Positions 12,934 through 24,296 of a stretch of DNA of 58,079 nucleotides are shown one piece after another. The notes under the pieces are model-generated. The model worked only from the letters and a program-made list of their open reading frames with translations. It searched no databases and was not told the origin of the DNA. Positions within the stretch are counted from its first letter, which is position 1, and every line of letters starts with the position of its first letter. The position numbers and the translations under genes are program-made. Origin of the DNA: an uncultured Pelagibacteraceae bacterium (lineage in GTDB: Bacteria; Pseudomonadota; Alphaproteobacteria; Pelagibacterales; Pelagibacteraceae); assembly GCA_902597575.1 (NCBI GenBank), contig CACJYF010000004.1:1-58079 (forward strand), read 5' to 3'.

Positions 12934-14838
12934 ATGGAGTATAGAAAAGATTTAGACGGTTTAAGAGCAATTTCAATAATTTTTGTAGTTTTTTATCATC
13001 TTCAACTAAATCTTTTTAATGGATTGTTTTTAGGTGGCTTCATAGGTGTTGATATTTTTTTTGTTCTTTCTGGTTATTTGTTAACTGGTTTATTAACAAA
13101 AAATTATCAATCAAAAATAAGTATTGGATCATTTTATTTAAAAAGATCAAGAAGACTACTTCCATCTTTTTATTTTGTTATTTTTTGTTCGGTAATAATT
13201 TCTTATTTCTTTTTGATTTCTAATTATTACGAAGAATTTTATAAAAGTGTAATATCAGCAACCGGAATATTTTCAAATTTTTTCTTTGCTTTTAATTCTA
13301 ATTATTTTGATACACCATATTTCCTTAAACCATTACTGCACACGTGGAGTCTTTCAATAGAATTTCAGTTTATATTATTTTATCCAATTTTTTTGTATCT
13401 ATGTTTAAAAAAATTGAGTCGAAAAAAAATTGTATATTTATTTTCAATAATATTTTTTTTGAACTTACTATACATACAATTTGGAGGAAACCTTCAATTT
13501 ACTTACCCTTATATTGAAAAAAATTTATCTATATTCAATCCACCAACAGCAGGTACCTTTTTTTATACAACTAGTAGAATCTGGGAATTTTTAGCTGGTG
13601 CGATTTGTTTCTATATTTCCAAAAAAAATAAGTATGAGAATATTCTATACACATGTGGAGTAATATTGATATTTTTATCATTATTTTTTTTTAGTAAAGG
13701 TGTAAACAATCCAAGTATAAATAACATTATTCCTGTTATTGGTACTTGCTTAATTATAACTTCCAATAGTAATTATAATTTTCTAAAAAAGATTCTTTCT
13801 CTAAAACTTTTTGTTTTTATAGGTTTGGTCTCTTATAGTTTATATCTTGTTCATTTCCCGGTGATCTCATTTAGTGAGTACATCTTCAAAGAAAATTATT
13901 TTAACAACAAAATTTCATTAAAAATATTTCTATTTTCCTTATCTTTTTTAATAAGCATATTATTATGGAAGTTTATCGAGGAACCTTTTAGAAACTCAAA
14001 ATTAATTACCAATAAATCATTTGTTAAAATTATAGTTTCATCTTTTTTGGTAATAATAATTTTTAACTATTCCTTAAATACTCTTAAAAAGAAAAAAGAT
14101 ATAGCTATTAAAGAAAAATATTCATCTATAAATTTCAATTTTGACTCTGCTGACATATCTAAATTTAAAAATGAATTTAATGATATTAAAAATGTAAAGA
14201 TATTAATTCTTGGTGATTCTCAGTCTGTTGACTTATTTAAAATCTTAAAACAAAATAATTATTTAAATGATAAGTATGATTTTGCATATTTTGACTCTAA
14301 ATTTGAATTTAATTATTTAAGTGAAAATACCTTTTTAGCCAAAAAATTTAGAGAAAGACTGGTCAATTCAAAAAAATTTAAAAAAAGTAATTACATAATT
14401 ATTTCAACAGATTACTCTCAAAAAGATTTAAGATCATTTGACAAAAACATAAAATTTTTAAGTAAATTTAAAAAAAATTTAATAGTTTCAAATTCATTTC
14501 CAAATTTTTCAATTCACGACCCAGTTTTGTCTATTTTATTAAAAAATGATACAGATTATCTATCAAGTGAGACTTTAAACAAAGAATTATTTAAATTTAT
14601 TAAAAAACAAATTTTCAAGATCAATGAAATTATTAATATAAAGACAAAAGAAAATAATTTGTTATTATTTGATCGAACTAATTTGATATGTAATTATAAG
14701 ATGAAAGTATGTCCAGCCTTATCAGAAGATAACAGGCTAATTTTCTCTGATAATAAACATTTAACAAATTATGGGATAAATCATTTTTCAAATTCAAAAT
14801 ATCTAAAAGAATTTTTTAGCAATAATATTAAAAATTAA
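12934..14838 (+). CDS. OafA/YrhL-type acyltransferase 3 family membrane protein with C-terminal SGNH domain
   Basis: YRKDLDGLRAISIIFVVFYH, GFIGVDIFFVLSGYLLTGLL, HTWSLSIEFQF; C-terminal ILGDSQSVDLF and HLTNYGINHF (SGNH blocks I and V). Confidence 0.92.
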   Translation: MEYRKDLDGLRAISIIFVVFYHLQLNLFNGLFLGGFIGVDIFFVLSGYLLTGLLTKNYQSKISIGSFYLKRSRRLLPSFYFVIFCSVIISYFFLISNYYEEFYKSVISATGIFSNFFFAFNSNYFDTPYFLKPLLHTWSLSIEFQFILFYPIFLYLCLKKLSRKKIVYLFSIIFFLNLLYIQFGGNLQFTYPYIEKNLSIFNPPTAGTFFYTTSRIWEFLAGAICFYISKKNKYENILYTCGVILIFLSLFFFSKGVNNPSINNIIPVIGTCLIITSNSNYNFLKKILSLKLFVFIGLVSYSLYLVHFPVISFSEYIFKENYFNNKISLKIFLFSLSFLISILLWKFIEEPFRNSKLITNKSFVKIIVSSFLVIIIFNYSLNTLKKKKDIAIKEKYSSINFNFDSADISKFKNEFNDIKNVKILILGDSQSVDLFKILKQNNYLNDKYDFAYFDSKFEFNYLSENTFLAKKFRERLVNSKKFKKSNYIIISTDYSQKDLRSFDKNIKFLSKFKKNLIVSNSFPNFSIHDPVLSILLKNDTDYLSSETLNKELFKFIKKQIFKINEIINIKTKENNLLLFDRTNLICNYKMKVCPALSEDNRLIFSDNKHLTNYGINHFSNSKYLKEFFSNNIKN

Positions 14839-14848
14839 AAAAATTTAA

Positions 14849-15796
14849 TTAAATCAATTTATCTTTTAGTTCCAAAGCAGTCATTAGCTCATTCCATTCT
14901 CTTTTAGATAATCCTGATTTTTCAGCATGTACTTTTTCACCACTAATCAATTTCTGAATGACTCTTTTACCTTTTGATGAAACTTCTGTACCACCTACTC
15001 TATAATCCAAGAATGCTTCATAAGTAATTGGTACCCATTTTTTTACAGTATCAAGCATGACATCTGCATAAGCTCTGATTTCGAATTGCGCATGGTGATC
15101 GGCTCTTAACCTTAAAAAATTCATTAAGTTCAATAGATCTGTTTTCCAATACCACTGGGTATAAGTATTTAATGTCAGATTCATTCTTGCTAATTCTCTT
15201 GCTAAGCCAACTTGTTTTTCATCTATTACTGAACCATCATATCTCTCATTAAGCATAGTTTCATAGTTGTCATAAGTTTGTTCAGCATCCTTCTTTAACA
15301 AATTTAAAACTTTTTTTGCTTGATCACCTGTAAGAATATCCCCTCTTCCTTGTCTATTACTTTGAGATTGCGCTGCTAAATTTTCTACTGCAGGCAAATA
15401 AAATTCTTTATCTAAAATAGAATATCTTGCAGAATATTCATTCACATTCGCAGTTCTGTGTCTAATCCATTGTCTAGCAATAAAAATTGGAAGTTTTACA
15501 TGATACTTAATTTCGCACATTTCAAATGGTGTGCTGTGCCAATGCCTCATTAGGTATTTTATTAAACCAGAGTCAGTTGAAACTTTCTTGGTCCCTTTGC
15601 CGTAGGAGACTCTTGCTGCCTGAACGATGGACGTATCATCACCCATATAATCAATCACTCTTATAAAACCATGATCTAAAATGGGTATTGCCTCGTAAAG
15701 AATATTTTCTAGTTCCGCTACAGTAACTCTTTTTGTTTTATTTTCTTGAGACTGTTGCTCTTTAATTTCATTTTGCTGTTCTTTGGTTAATTTCAT
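14849..15796 (-). CDS. thyX: Flavin-dependent thymidylate synthase
   Basis: ThyX motif [34 protein letters not shown]. Confidence 0.96.
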   Translation of the reverse strand: MKLTKEQQNEIKEQQSQENKTKRVTVAELENILYEAIPILDHGFIRVIDYMGDDTSIVQAARVSYGKGTKKVSTDSGLIKYLMRHWHSTPFEMCEIKYHVKLPIFIARQWIRHRTANVNEYSARYSILDKEFYLPAVENLAAQSQSNRQGRGDILTGDQAKKVLNLLKKDAEQTYDNYETMLNERYDGSVIDEKQVGLARELARMNLTLNTYTQWYWKTDLLNLMNFLRLRADHHAQFEIRAYADVMLDTVKKWVPITYEAFLDYRVGGTEVSSKGKRVIQKLISGEKVHAEKSGLSKREWNELMTALELKDKLI

Positions 15797-15806
15797 GAAT
15801 AATTTA

Positions 15807-15834
15807 TTGAATCTTTAAAGATTACTTTTATATT
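15807..15834 (+). promoter_or_regulatory. Candidate sigma70-type promoter for ssrA (TTGAAT-16 nt-TATATT)
   Basis: TTGAAT at 15807-15812, TATATT at 15829-15834, just upstream of the tmRNA gene. Confidence 0.45.
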
Positions 15835-15854
15835 AATCATGTTGGTTTTCCAAC

Positions 15855-16104
15855 TATGACGATAAACGAATTTCGTAATAACCATTGCGGACGTGGGGGC
15901 AGTACCCACCACCTCCACCATTTACAACTTATGGGGGTGAACTAGATTCGACGGGTGACTAAAGGCTATTCTTTCGTCCGGAATTGTTCCTCCGTAAAGG
16001 ACTAATTATAATTGCTAACGAAAGTTACGCACTTGCTGCATAATTAACTTTGTTAATTAAGCAAACGGGGTTTTGGGGCACCTGGCAACAGAACGCCCCC
16101 TAAA
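15855..16104 (+). ncRNA. ssrA: Circularly permuted (two-piece) tmRNA: acceptor piece ending ACCTCCACCA at 15920, 12-nt spacer, coding piece starting GGGGGTGAACTAGATTCGACGGG at 15933; tag ORF 16014-16043
   Basis: 3' half CACCTCC-ACCA pairs over 7 bp with GGGGGTG at 15933-15939; tag GCT AAC GAA AGT TAC GCA CTT GCT GCA TAA = ANESYALAA*; downstream pseudoknot-like GGGGTTTTGGGGCACCTGGCAACAGAACGCCCCC. Outer ends approximate. Confidence 0.93.
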
Positions 16105-16108
16105 ATCA

Positions 16109-18769
16109 TTATTTAATTTTCAGCTGCGCTTGTGCAGCTGCTAACCTTGCTATAGGAACTCTGTAAGGGGAACATGAGACATAATCAAGTCCTGCTTTTG
16201 AACAAAAATAAATACTCTTTGGATCACCACCATGTTCACCACATATACCAAGTTTAATTTTTTTGTTCTGTTTTTTTCCTTTATGAACCGCTATTTTGAC
16301 TAAGTCTTTTACTCCATCATCAATAGATACAAACGGATCAATAGTAAAAATCTTATTATCTATATAATCATTTAAAAATTTACCACTATCGTCTCTACTT
16401 ATTCCAAAAGTTGTTTGTGTTAAATCATTGGTACCAAAACTAAAAAATTCAGCATGTTTTGCTATATCATCAGCCTTAATCGCTGCCCTAGGTAATTCAA
16501 TCATTGTTCCCACAAGAAATTCAATTTTTGTTTTATTTTCCTTTTGAACTTTTCTTGCAGTATTAATTACTAAATTTTTCATTATTTTAATCTCAGCTTC
16601 GGTTGAAACTAAAGGTATCATTATCTCAGGAAAAGCAAATTTTTGTTTACTTTTTTTAAGGTCTGCAAGTGCCTCGAATATCGCTCTACATTGCATTTCA
16701 TAAATTTCAGGAAATGAGATACCAAGCCTACAGCCTCTATGTCCTAACATAGGATTTTGTTCGTGCAGTTCCTCTATCCTGCTTTCAATTTCCTTTTTGT
16801 CTGATCCAATAACATTAGCTACTTCAGAAATTTCTTTATCAGATTTAGGTAAAAATTCATGTAAGGGTGGGTCTAATAATCTTACAGTAACTGGAAGCCC
16901 ATGCATAATCTTAAATATCTCCATAAAATCTTTTTTTTGATGTGGGAGAATTTTTTGCAAAGCTTTAGATCTATCATCGAGTGTTTTTGATAAAATCATT
17001 TCTCGAACAGATAAAATTCTTTCCTCATCAAAAAACATGTGTTCAGTCCTACAAAGCCCGATACCCTCTGCTCCAAAATCTCTAGCTGTTTTAGTGTCTA
17101 ACGGAGTCTCAGAGTTAGTCCGTACTTTAAGTTTTCTAATTTTATCAGCCCAGCTCATCAATTTTGAAAAATCTCCTGATATCTCAGGTTTTATAGTTGG
17201 AACTGTGCCTAAAATTATTCTTCCTGTAGAGCCATCAATAGTGATTATTTCTCCCTCTTTGACCTCAACTGAAGATGTTTTAAATATTTTTTTATCGTAA
17301 TTAATTTCAATTTCACTAGAACCAGAAACACAAGGTCTTCCCATTCCCCTAGCTACAACTGCAGCATGACTAGTCATTCCTCCTCTTGAGGTTAAAATGC
17401 CCTTTGCAGCATGCATTCCTTGAATATCTTCTGGAGAAGTTTCAACTCTAACTAAAATTGTATCTTGCATCATATCATTTAATCTTTCAGCTTCTTCCGA
17501 AGTGAAAACTACCTTTCCACTTACTGCACCAGGAGATGCTGGGAGACCATTTGCAATAACCTTGATTGGACTTTTATCATCTAAAGTGGGATGCAAAAGT
17601 GTATCTAAAGAATTAGGATCAACTCTTAAAACAGCATCATTTTTAGTGATTAATTTTTCTTTAACCATATCTACAGCAATCTTTATTGCTGATTTTGCAG
17701 TCCTTTTACCTGACCTAGTTTGTAGGATCCATAATTTCTCATTCTCAACTGTAAATTCTACATCTTGCATATCTTTGTAATGCACCTCTAATTTTTTTAA
17801 AATTTTATGAAGTTCTAAATAAACTTTTGGCATAGACTCTTCCATGGAAAGTGCCTCAACTTTTGCCTCTCGTTTGGCTTTTTTCGTAATATATTGTGGT
17901 GTCCTTGTTCCTGCTACAACATCCTCTCCTTGAGCATTAATTAAATACTCTCCATAAATATCATTTGTTCCGTCTGACGGATTTCTCGTAAAAACAACTC
18001 CAGTAGCACAATCATTTCCCATATTTCCAAAAACCATAGATTGCACATTAACTGCTGTTCCCCATTCAGATGGTATATGATTTAACTTTCTATAAATTTT
18101 AGCTCTATTACTGTCCCAAGATAAAAATACTGCACTTATTGCTCCTAATAATTGATGATATACATCTTGAGGAAATTCTTTTTTTGTTTTTTCTTTAACA
18201 ATGTTTTTAAAATCTTTTATCAAACCATCCCAATCATCTTCATCAAGATCTGTATCTAGCAAAACTCCTTTAGTTAATTTATAATTTTCTATAAGTTCCT
18301 CAAAATGATAATTTTCTACCCCAAGAACAACATTTCCATACATTTGAATAAATCTTCTATAACTATCTTTGGCAAATCTTCCATTAGAGGTTTTGTTAGC
18401 TAGTGCTTTAACAGTTTTGTCATTCAAACCAAGATTAAGTATTGTATCCATCATACCGGGCATTGATACTCTAGCACCAGATCTCACAGATAATAAAAGT
18501 GGATTTTTAAGATCTCCAAATTTTTTTTTTACATCTTTTTCAATTATCTTTAACTCTTTTTTCATTTGATTTATAAATGAAGAATTCAATCTCTTTTTAT
18601 TTTGGTAAAAAATATCACAGACTTTTGTTGAAATTGTAAATCCAGGCGGAACTGGAAGACCCATTCTTCCCATTTCTGATAAATTAGCACCTTTGCCGCC
18701 TAAAAAATTTTGGGGATTATTAATTTTTTTTGAGTCTTTGGATTTAAAATTTAAAATTAACTTATTCAT
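16109..18769 (-). CDS. ppdK: Pyruvate, phosphate dikinase
   Basis: GGKGANLSEMGRMGLPVPPGFTIST, LTSRGGMTSHAAVVARGMGRPCV, FGTNDLTQTTFG. Confidence 0.98.
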   Translation of the reverse strand: MNKLILNFKSKDSKKINNPQNFLGGKGANLSEMGRMGLPVPPGFTISTKVCDIFYQNKKRLNSSFINQMKKELKIIEKDVKKKFGDLKNPLLLSVRSGARVSMPGMMDTILNLGLNDKTVKALANKTSNGRFAKDSYRRFIQMYGNVVLGVENYHFEELIENYKLTKGVLLDTDLDEDDWDGLIKDFKNIVKEKTKKEFPQDVYHQLLGAISAVFLSWDSNRAKIYRKLNHIPSEWGTAVNVQSMVFGNMGNDCATGVVFTRNPSDGTNDIYGEYLINAQGEDVVAGTRTPQYITKKAKREAKVEALSMEESMPKVYLELHKILKKLEVHYKDMQDVEFTVENEKLWILQTRSGKRTAKSAIKIAVDMVKEKLITKNDAVLRVDPNSLDTLLHPTLDDKSPIKVIANGLPASPGAVSGKVVFTSEEAERLNDMMQDTILVRVETSPEDIQGMHAAKGILTSRGGMTSHAAVVARGMGRPCVSGSSEIEINYDKKIFKTSSVEVKEGEIITIDGSTGRIILGTVPTIKPEISGDFSKLMSWADKIRKLKVRTNSETPLDTKTARDFGAEGIGLCRTEHMFFDEERILSVREMILSKTLDDRSKALQKILPHQKKDFMEIFKIMHGLPVTVRLLDPPLHEFLPKSDKEISEVANVIGSDKKEIESRIEELHEQNPMLGHRGCRLGISFPEIYEMQCRAIFEALADLKKSKQKFAFPEIMIPLVSTEAEIKIMKNLVINTARKVQKENKTKIEFLVGTMIELPRAAIKADDIAKHAEFFSFGTNDLTQTTFGISRDDSGKFLNDYIDNKIFTIDPFVSIDDGVKDLVKIAVHKGKKQNKKIKLGICGEHGGDPKSIYFCSKAGLDYVSCSPYRVPIARLAAAQAQLKIK

Positions 18770-20867
18770 TATTGGCTTTTAATAATTGAAAATTCATAAA
18801 ATTTTGAAAGGTTTTACATAACATATTTATAAGTTCCAAACGATTTTTTCTTAAATCTTCATTATCTTCATTAACTTTTACATTATCAAAAAATTCAAAT
18901 ACTTCTTTTTTTGCTCCAGCTAAGACTGATAAAGACTCCTCATAATTTTCATTATCGTCTATATCTGAATAATACTTTTTTATAGAAGTAATCTTTTTAA
19001 ACAAATTTTTTTCGTAATCGCTTTTAAAAATACCAGGATCTGTTGAATTAGTTATTTCAATTTCTTTATTTTCCATTTCACTTTGAAGTATATTGGAGGC
19101 CCTTTTATAACTTGATGTTATATCTATACCAATTTGATTATTAATTATTTTGTTTACACATCTTGCTTTTTCGAAAGATGAAAACAATTTATTAGTTGAA
19201 AAATTTGAAATTGAAGCCTCAATGATATCAAATCTGACATCTTTTTCTTTAAGATAATATCTAAATCTGTCTTTTAGAAAGTTATTTAAATCTTTTTGCA
19301 ATTCTTCATTAGTAAGTGTAAAATTTTGTTCTTGATATAAGCCAATCGAATAATTTAAAAAATCATTTAATTTTAAGTCTTTTTTATTTTCAATTATTAT
19401 TCTTATTATGCCGAGCGCCACTCTTCTAAGTGCGAACGGATCTTTTGAACTTGTGGGTTTTTCATCAATCCCAAAAAAACCAACAAGATTATCTATTTTG
19501 TCTGTCATCGACAAAGCAATACTGAAAGGTTTTTTTGGTACATTTGAATCTAATCCAATCGGTAAATATTGTTCAGTTATTGATAAACAAATATCTTTAT
19601 CAAAACCTTGTTGTGCGGAAAAATAGCCTCCCATAATTCCCTGTAATTCAGGAAACTCACCAACTAAATCAGAAGTTAAATCTGTTTTACAAATAGATGC
19701 TGATAACTCTACTTTTTCTTTACTAATTAATAATTCATCAGATATCATTCCACCTAATTTTCTCATTCGCTGAACTTTATCAAAATAGGTTCCAAGTCCC
19801 TTGAAAAAATTAATTCTTTTTAGTTCAGATACTTTTTTCACTAAATTTTGTGTTTTATCTTTATTCCAAAAAAATTCTGCATCGCTCAATCTAGCATCAA
19901 CAACTCTTTGATTTCCAAGTTTGATTAACCCTTTTTGGTCTTTTTTATTTGCAACGAGTAAAAATTGATTTGTAATTTGATTATTTTTATCAATCGTAGG
20001 AAAATATTTTTGATGTGACTGCATAGTCAAAATAAGTATTTCCCTCGGGATTGACAAAAATTTTTTATCAAAATCACATAGTAAAACGTTTGGACATTCA
20101 ACTAAATCTACAACCTCATCAAATAATTTTAAATTTTCTAAAATAAATAATTTTTTTTTACTTAATATCTTTGTGAATTCCTTTTGAATAATTTGTTTTC
20201 TTTTAGTTTGATCAACAATCGTTCCATGTATCTTCAAAAATCTTTCATAAGATTTGAAATTTTTAAATACTCTTGTTTTTTCTTCATAATCCTTATCAAT
20301 AAAGGTCCTATTAGACGAAGTTAGATGGTAAAATTTGAAGTCTATTATTTTTTCATCAAAAACTGATAAAATAGACTTTAATGGTCTTGCCCAATTAAGG
20401 TTAAATTCACCCCATTTCATTGATTTTTTCCATTGGTAGCTACCTAAAAGTTTTGGTATTAAATCTTTTAACAAATCTGAAGTGTTCAATGTTTTTGAGG
20501 GTGTTTTAAAAAAGTAGAATTCTCCTTTTTCTGTATCACGTTTAATAAGTTGTTTTTTGTCAATTTTATTTGATCTCAAAAAACCATCAATTGCTTCTAC
20601 AGGAGCACTAGTTTTGGGTCCTTTTATTTCCTCAGACGCAACTTTAATTTTTTTTTGTAAACCCTCAAATACGATAATTACTCTGTTTGGAGTTGATAAT
20701 GAAAAACTTTTTTTTGATTTTATAGATTTATTGATCAAATATTCTCTAAATTCCTCTAAAAGTTTTTCACGAAAATTTTTTTGTAAATTAGCTGGAATTT
20801 CCTCACTAAATAATTCTAAAAAAAATTCCGCCATTTTATATTTGTGTATCAATCCAAATTGAAGCAA
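18762..20867 (-). CDS. glyS: Glycyl-tRNA synthetase beta subunit
   Basis: [33 protein letters not shown]; likely real start is the internal MAEFFLEL. Confidence 0.97.
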   Translation of the reverse strand: MLQFGLIHKYKMAEFFLELFSEEIPANLQKNFREKLLEEFREYLINKSIKSKKSFSLSTPNRVIIVFEGLQKKIKVASEEIKGPKTSAPVEAIDGFLRSNKIDKKQLIKRDTEKGEFYFFKTPSKTLNTSDLLKDLIPKLLGSYQWKKSMKWGEFNLNWARPLKSILSVFDEKIIDFKFYHLTSSNRTFIDKDYEEKTRVFKNFKSYERFLKIHGTIVDQTKRKQIIQKEFTKILSKKKLFILENLKLFDEVVDLVECPNVLLCDFDKKFLSIPREILILTMQSHQKYFPTIDKNNQITNQFLLVANKKDQKGLIKLGNQRVVDARLSDAEFFWNKDKTQNLVKKVSELKRINFFKGLGTYFDKVQRMRKLGGMISDELLISKEKVELSASICKTDLTSDLVGEFPELQGIMGGYFSAQQGFDKDICLSITEQYLPIGLDSNVPKKPFSIALSMTDKIDNLVGFFGIDEKPTSSKDPFALRRVALGIIRIIIENKKDLKLNDFLNYSIGLYQEQNFTLTNEELQKDLNNFLKDRFRYYLKEKDVRFDIIEASISNFSTNKLFSSFEKARCVNKIINNQIGIDITSSYKRASNILQSEMENKEIEITNSTDPGIFKSDYEKNLFKKITSIKKYYSDIDDNENYEESLSVLAGAKKEVFEFFDNVKVNEDNEDLRKNRLELINMLCKTFQNFMNFQLLKANNE

Positions 20868-21717
20868 CAGATTTTGTAATTTCTCTTATACGTCCAATAT
20901 ATTCTGCTCTCTGGGCAACACTGATAGCTCCTCTTGCATCAAGTATATTAAATACATGACTTGCTTTTAAGCATTGATCATAAGCTGGGAGCGATATATT
21001 TTTATTTATTAATGATTTAGCCTCACTTTCGAACATATCAAATATTTTTAACAGATTCGAGGTATTAGCATGTTCAAAGTTATAAGCTGAAAATTCTTTC
21101 TCCGCTTGATGAAAAACTTCTCTGTATTCAACATTTTCGTTATTCCAAATTAAATCATAAACATTATTTTTTTGTTGTGTGAACATACAAATTCTTTCCA
21201 AGCCATAAGTAATTTCTACTGAAACAGGTTTACATTCAAAGCCGGCCATTTGTTGAAAATATGTAAATTGAGTTATTTCCATTCCATCACACCAAACTTC
21301 CCAACCAAGACCTGCTGCGCCTAAAGTTGGACTTTCCCAATCGTCCTCAACAAATCTAATATCATGATTTTTATGGTCAATACCGATTGTAGACAAACTA
21401 TTTAAATAAAGTTTTTTTATATTTAATGGAGAAGGTTTAATTATAACTTGAAATTGATAATAGTGCTGAAGTCTATTAGGGTTATTTCCATATCTTCCAT
21501 CAGTCGGTCTTCTAGAAGGTTGTGCATAAGCTGCTTTCCATGGTTTTGGTCCAAGTGACCTCAGAGTTGTGGCTGGATGAAAAGTTCCTGCTCCAACCTC
21601 CATATCATATGGTTGTAAAATTATACAACCATGTTTACTCCAATATTTTTGGAGATTTAAAATTGTATCCTGAAAAGTTTGAAATTTTGGTTTTTTTTTA
21701 CTTTTTTTAGAGACCAT
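20836..21717 (-). CDS. glyQ: Glycyl-tRNA synthetase alpha subunit
   Basis: [47 protein letters not shown]. Confidence 0.98.
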   Translation of the reverse strand: MVSKKSKKKPKFQTFQDTILNLQKYWSKHGCIILQPYDMEVGAGTFHPATTLRSLGPKPWKAAYAQPSRRPTDGRYGNNPNRLQHYYQFQVIIKPSPLNIKKLYLNSLSTIGIDHKNHDIRFVEDDWESPTLGAAGLGWEVWCDGMEITQFTYFQQMAGFECKPVSVEITYGLERICMFTQQKNNVYDLIWNNENVEYREVFHQAEKEFSAYNFEHANTSNLLKIFDMFESEAKSLINKNISLPAYDQCLKASHVFNILDARGAISVAQRAEYIGRIREITKSVASIWIDTQI

Positions 21718-22513
21718 ATTTTTGCCAAATAGATTTTTCTTCTAATATATTTGCGACCTGATCGACGTGATCGTTAGATGATGATAATTTCTTACTTAAC
21801 CAACTTTTAGATTTTTCAAATTTTTTGATTATTGCATCTTCTCCAAATTTTTCTCTCAACACTTGATTGGCATCGCCTATTTCATCAATCAAACCAAGTT
21901 CTTTGGATTTACTTCCAGACCAAAACTCTCCAGAAAATAACTCAACTTCTGATTTCTTTAGTTTTTCACCTCTACTTTTTTCAACAACATTAATGAAATT
22001 TTTATGCAAATCTAATTGTATATTTTTTAATCTTTCTATATCTTCTTTTTTTTCTTCAAGAAACGGATCGAGAGTGCTTTTATTTTTACCAGCAGTATGA
22101 ACTCTTCTTTCAACTCCAATTTTTTTAATTAACTCTGTAAAACCAAATGATGAATAAATTACACCTATAGATCCAATAATTGAACTAGAGTTTGCATAAA
22201 TTTCATCACCAGCACACGCAATCAAATAGCCTCCTGATGCAGCAATATCCTCTGCAAAAACTATTACCTTTTTTTTATTTTTTTTTGCTTGTTGTCTTAT
22301 AAAATTAAAGATTAAGTGTGATTGAACAGGTGATCCACCAGGAGAATTAATTGTAATAGCAACACATGGTGCTTTTTTTACCGAAAAAGCCTTTAAAATT
22401 ATCTCTTCTTGACCTGAAAAATCTATACCTTGTTTAAATTTACCCACGTTTCCGATAACACCAGCTAATTTAATATGAGGAATAATTTTCTTCTTTTTAA
22501 AAATTGAGAGCAT
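21707..22513 (-). CDS. S49-family signal peptide peptidase (SppA/SohB-like)
   Basis: [46 protein letters not shown]. Confidence 0.9.
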   Translation of the reverse strand: MLSIFKKKKIIPHIKLAGVIGNVGKFKQGIDFSGQEEIILKAFSVKKAPCVAITINSPGGSPVQSHLIFNFIRQQAKKNKKKVIVFAEDIAASGGYLIACAGDEIYANSSSIIGSIGVIYSSFGFTELIKKIGVERRVHTAGKNKSTLDPFLEEKKEDIERLKNIQLDLHKNFINVVEKSRGEKLKKSEVELFSGEFWSGSKSKELGLIDEIGDANQVLREKFGEDAIIKKFEKSKSWLSKKLSSSNDHVDQVANILEEKSIWQKYGL

Positions 22514-22533
22514 AACAAAACTTTATAGAATTT

Positions 22534-22561
22534 TTGTATTAATATAAAGACACCTTATAAT
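22534..22561 (+). promoter_or_regulatory. Candidate sigma70 promoter for ispB (TTGTAT-16 nt-TATAAT)
   Basis: TTGTAT 22534-22539, TATAAT 22556-22561 in the divergent intergenic region. Confidence 0.45.
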
Positions 22562-22626
22562 TGAAGATTTAGGTGCGTCAATTGATAAGTATCAAAAGAA
22601 ACTTATTAAACTAATTTGCTCACATT

Positions 22627-23640
22627 ATGGGAAGCGTGATTCAACTTAAAAAACAAATTAATAACTCTTACTTTCAACTTAAAAACTCAGTTGAAAATAA
22701 GCTAATGCTTGTTGAAGAAAAAATTAAATCAAAATTAGATAGTAATGTTGAGCTAGTTAAAAAAATGACAGATTATCATTTAAATACTGGTGGCAAAAGG
22801 TTAAGAGCCCTATTAACTTTAGGCTCATCAAAGTTATGTGGTTATACAAAAGGGACCAGAGATATAAATTTGGCAGCTTGCGTGGAACTAATTCATGCTG
22901 CAACTTTGATGCATGATGATGTTATAGATAATGGTTCAATTAGAAGAGGTAAAAAAACACCAAATAAAATTTGGGGTAACCACTCATCAGTTCTTGCAGG
23001 CGATTATCTTCTTAGTAGGTGTTTTGAAATGATGGTAGAAGATGGAAATATTGAAGTTTTAAAACTATTATCTTCAACATCATCAATAATTGCTCAAGGT
23101 GAAATTTTGCAACTCCAGCATAAAGGTGAAGTTGATATGCTTGAAGAAACTTATTTGAAAATAATTTCTTCAAAGACGGCTGAGTTGTTTGCTGCTGCAA
23201 CTAAAGTAGGAGCAATTTTATCAGAAATGAAAACTAAAGAGAAAGAAGCTTTAGAGTTTTATGGTAGGAATTTAGGTTTAACTTTTCAAATTGCTGATGA
23301 CACCTTAGATTATAATTCAGAATTAAAATTATTTGGAAAAAATATCGGTCAAGACTTCTATGAGGGAAAAATTACACTACCAATAATTCTTTTGTTTCAA
23401 AAAGCTGATAAAGATGAAAAAGAAACTCTTAAGAAAACTTTTGCAAAAGAAGAGAGAAATCAAAATGATTTAAATTATACTTTATCTTTAATAAAGAAAT
23501 ACGATATAATAAATAGTTGTTATCAAAAGGCCAAGCACTATATTAATTTGTCATCAAATTCATTGTCAGTATTTAAAGACTCTGAGGAAAAAAATATCCT
23601 CGAAAATTTAACGTCTTTTAGTTTATCAAGAAATTTTTAG
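22627..23640 (+). CDS. ispB: Polyprenyl (octaprenyl-type) diphosphate synthase
   Basis: GGKRLRALLTLGS, LMHDDVIDNGSIRRGKKTPN, FQIADDTLDYN. Confidence 0.94.
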   Translation: MGSVIQLKKQINNSYFQLKNSVENKLMLVEEKIKSKLDSNVELVKKMTDYHLNTGGKRLRALLTLGSSKLCGYTKGTRDINLAACVELIHAATLMHDDVIDNGSIRRGKKTPNKIWGNHSSVLAGDYLLSRCFEMMVEDGNIEVLKLLSSTSSIIAQGEILQLQHKGEVDMLEETYLKIISSKTAELFAAATKVGAILSEMKTKEKEALEFYGRNLGLTFQIADDTLDYNSELKLFGKNIGQDFYEGKITLPIILLFQKADKDEKETLKKTFAKEERNQNDLNYTLSLIKKYDIINSCYQKAKHYINLSSNSLSVFKDSEEKNILENLTSFSLSRNF

Positions 23641-24263
23641 GGGCTTAAAAGACTTTTCGTCCAATCATTATTGGCTGTCAATTTATACTTTAGTCTTTCG
23701 TGTATTCTATTATCTCCGTCTAACCAAAATTCTATGCTTGTAGGTTTTAAATTCCAGCCAGACCAATGATTTGGTCTTGGAACATTATTTTGGTCTTGGT
23801 ATTTATTTTTAAATTGTTCTAGTGATTTTATCAATTCTTCTCTATTGGCTAATTCACTACTTTGTTTTGATGCCCAAGCTCCAATTCTACTTTCGTAAGC
23901 TCTAGAATTAAAATAATTATCCGCTACCTCATCGTCTACTTGACTCAAAGTACCTACAATTCTAATTTGCCTTAACAAACTTTTCCAATGAAAACACATC
24001 GTTGCATTAGGGTTTTCTTTAATTTCGTTCCCTTTCTGACTATTAAGATTAGTATAAAAAACAAATCCATTTTTATCGTAACCTTTAAGAAGCACCATCC
24101 TTACTGATGGAACGCCTTGTTTTGTTGCAGTTCCAAGAGCTAAAGCATTTGGATCATTAATTTCATTCTTTTTTGCCTCTACGTACCAACTTTCAAATAA
24201 TTTAAAAGGATCATCTAAATCTAGAAAGCATTTATTGAGCCCTAGTGAGTTTTTTTCATTCAT
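23637..24263 (-). CDS. pdxH: Pyridoxamine 5'-phosphate oxidase
   Basis: [25 protein letters not shown]-like N-terminus ([31 protein letters not shown]), [18 protein letters not shown]. Confidence 0.96.
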   Translation of the reverse strand: [208 protein letters not shown]

Positions 24264-24296
24264 AATTTTAACAAAATAATCTATACAATATAAATA

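Noticed and set aside
20834-20867. 32-nt overlap of glyS with glyQ in the ORF track
   Set aside because: Explained by an overextended glyS start; the conserved N-terminus begins at the internal MAEFFLEL Met.
22547-22657. Open frame upstream of ispB (…IEDLGASIDKYQKKLIKLICSHYGKRDST*)
   Set aside because: No start codon after the upstream stop, short, overlaps the putative ispB promoter; likely noise.
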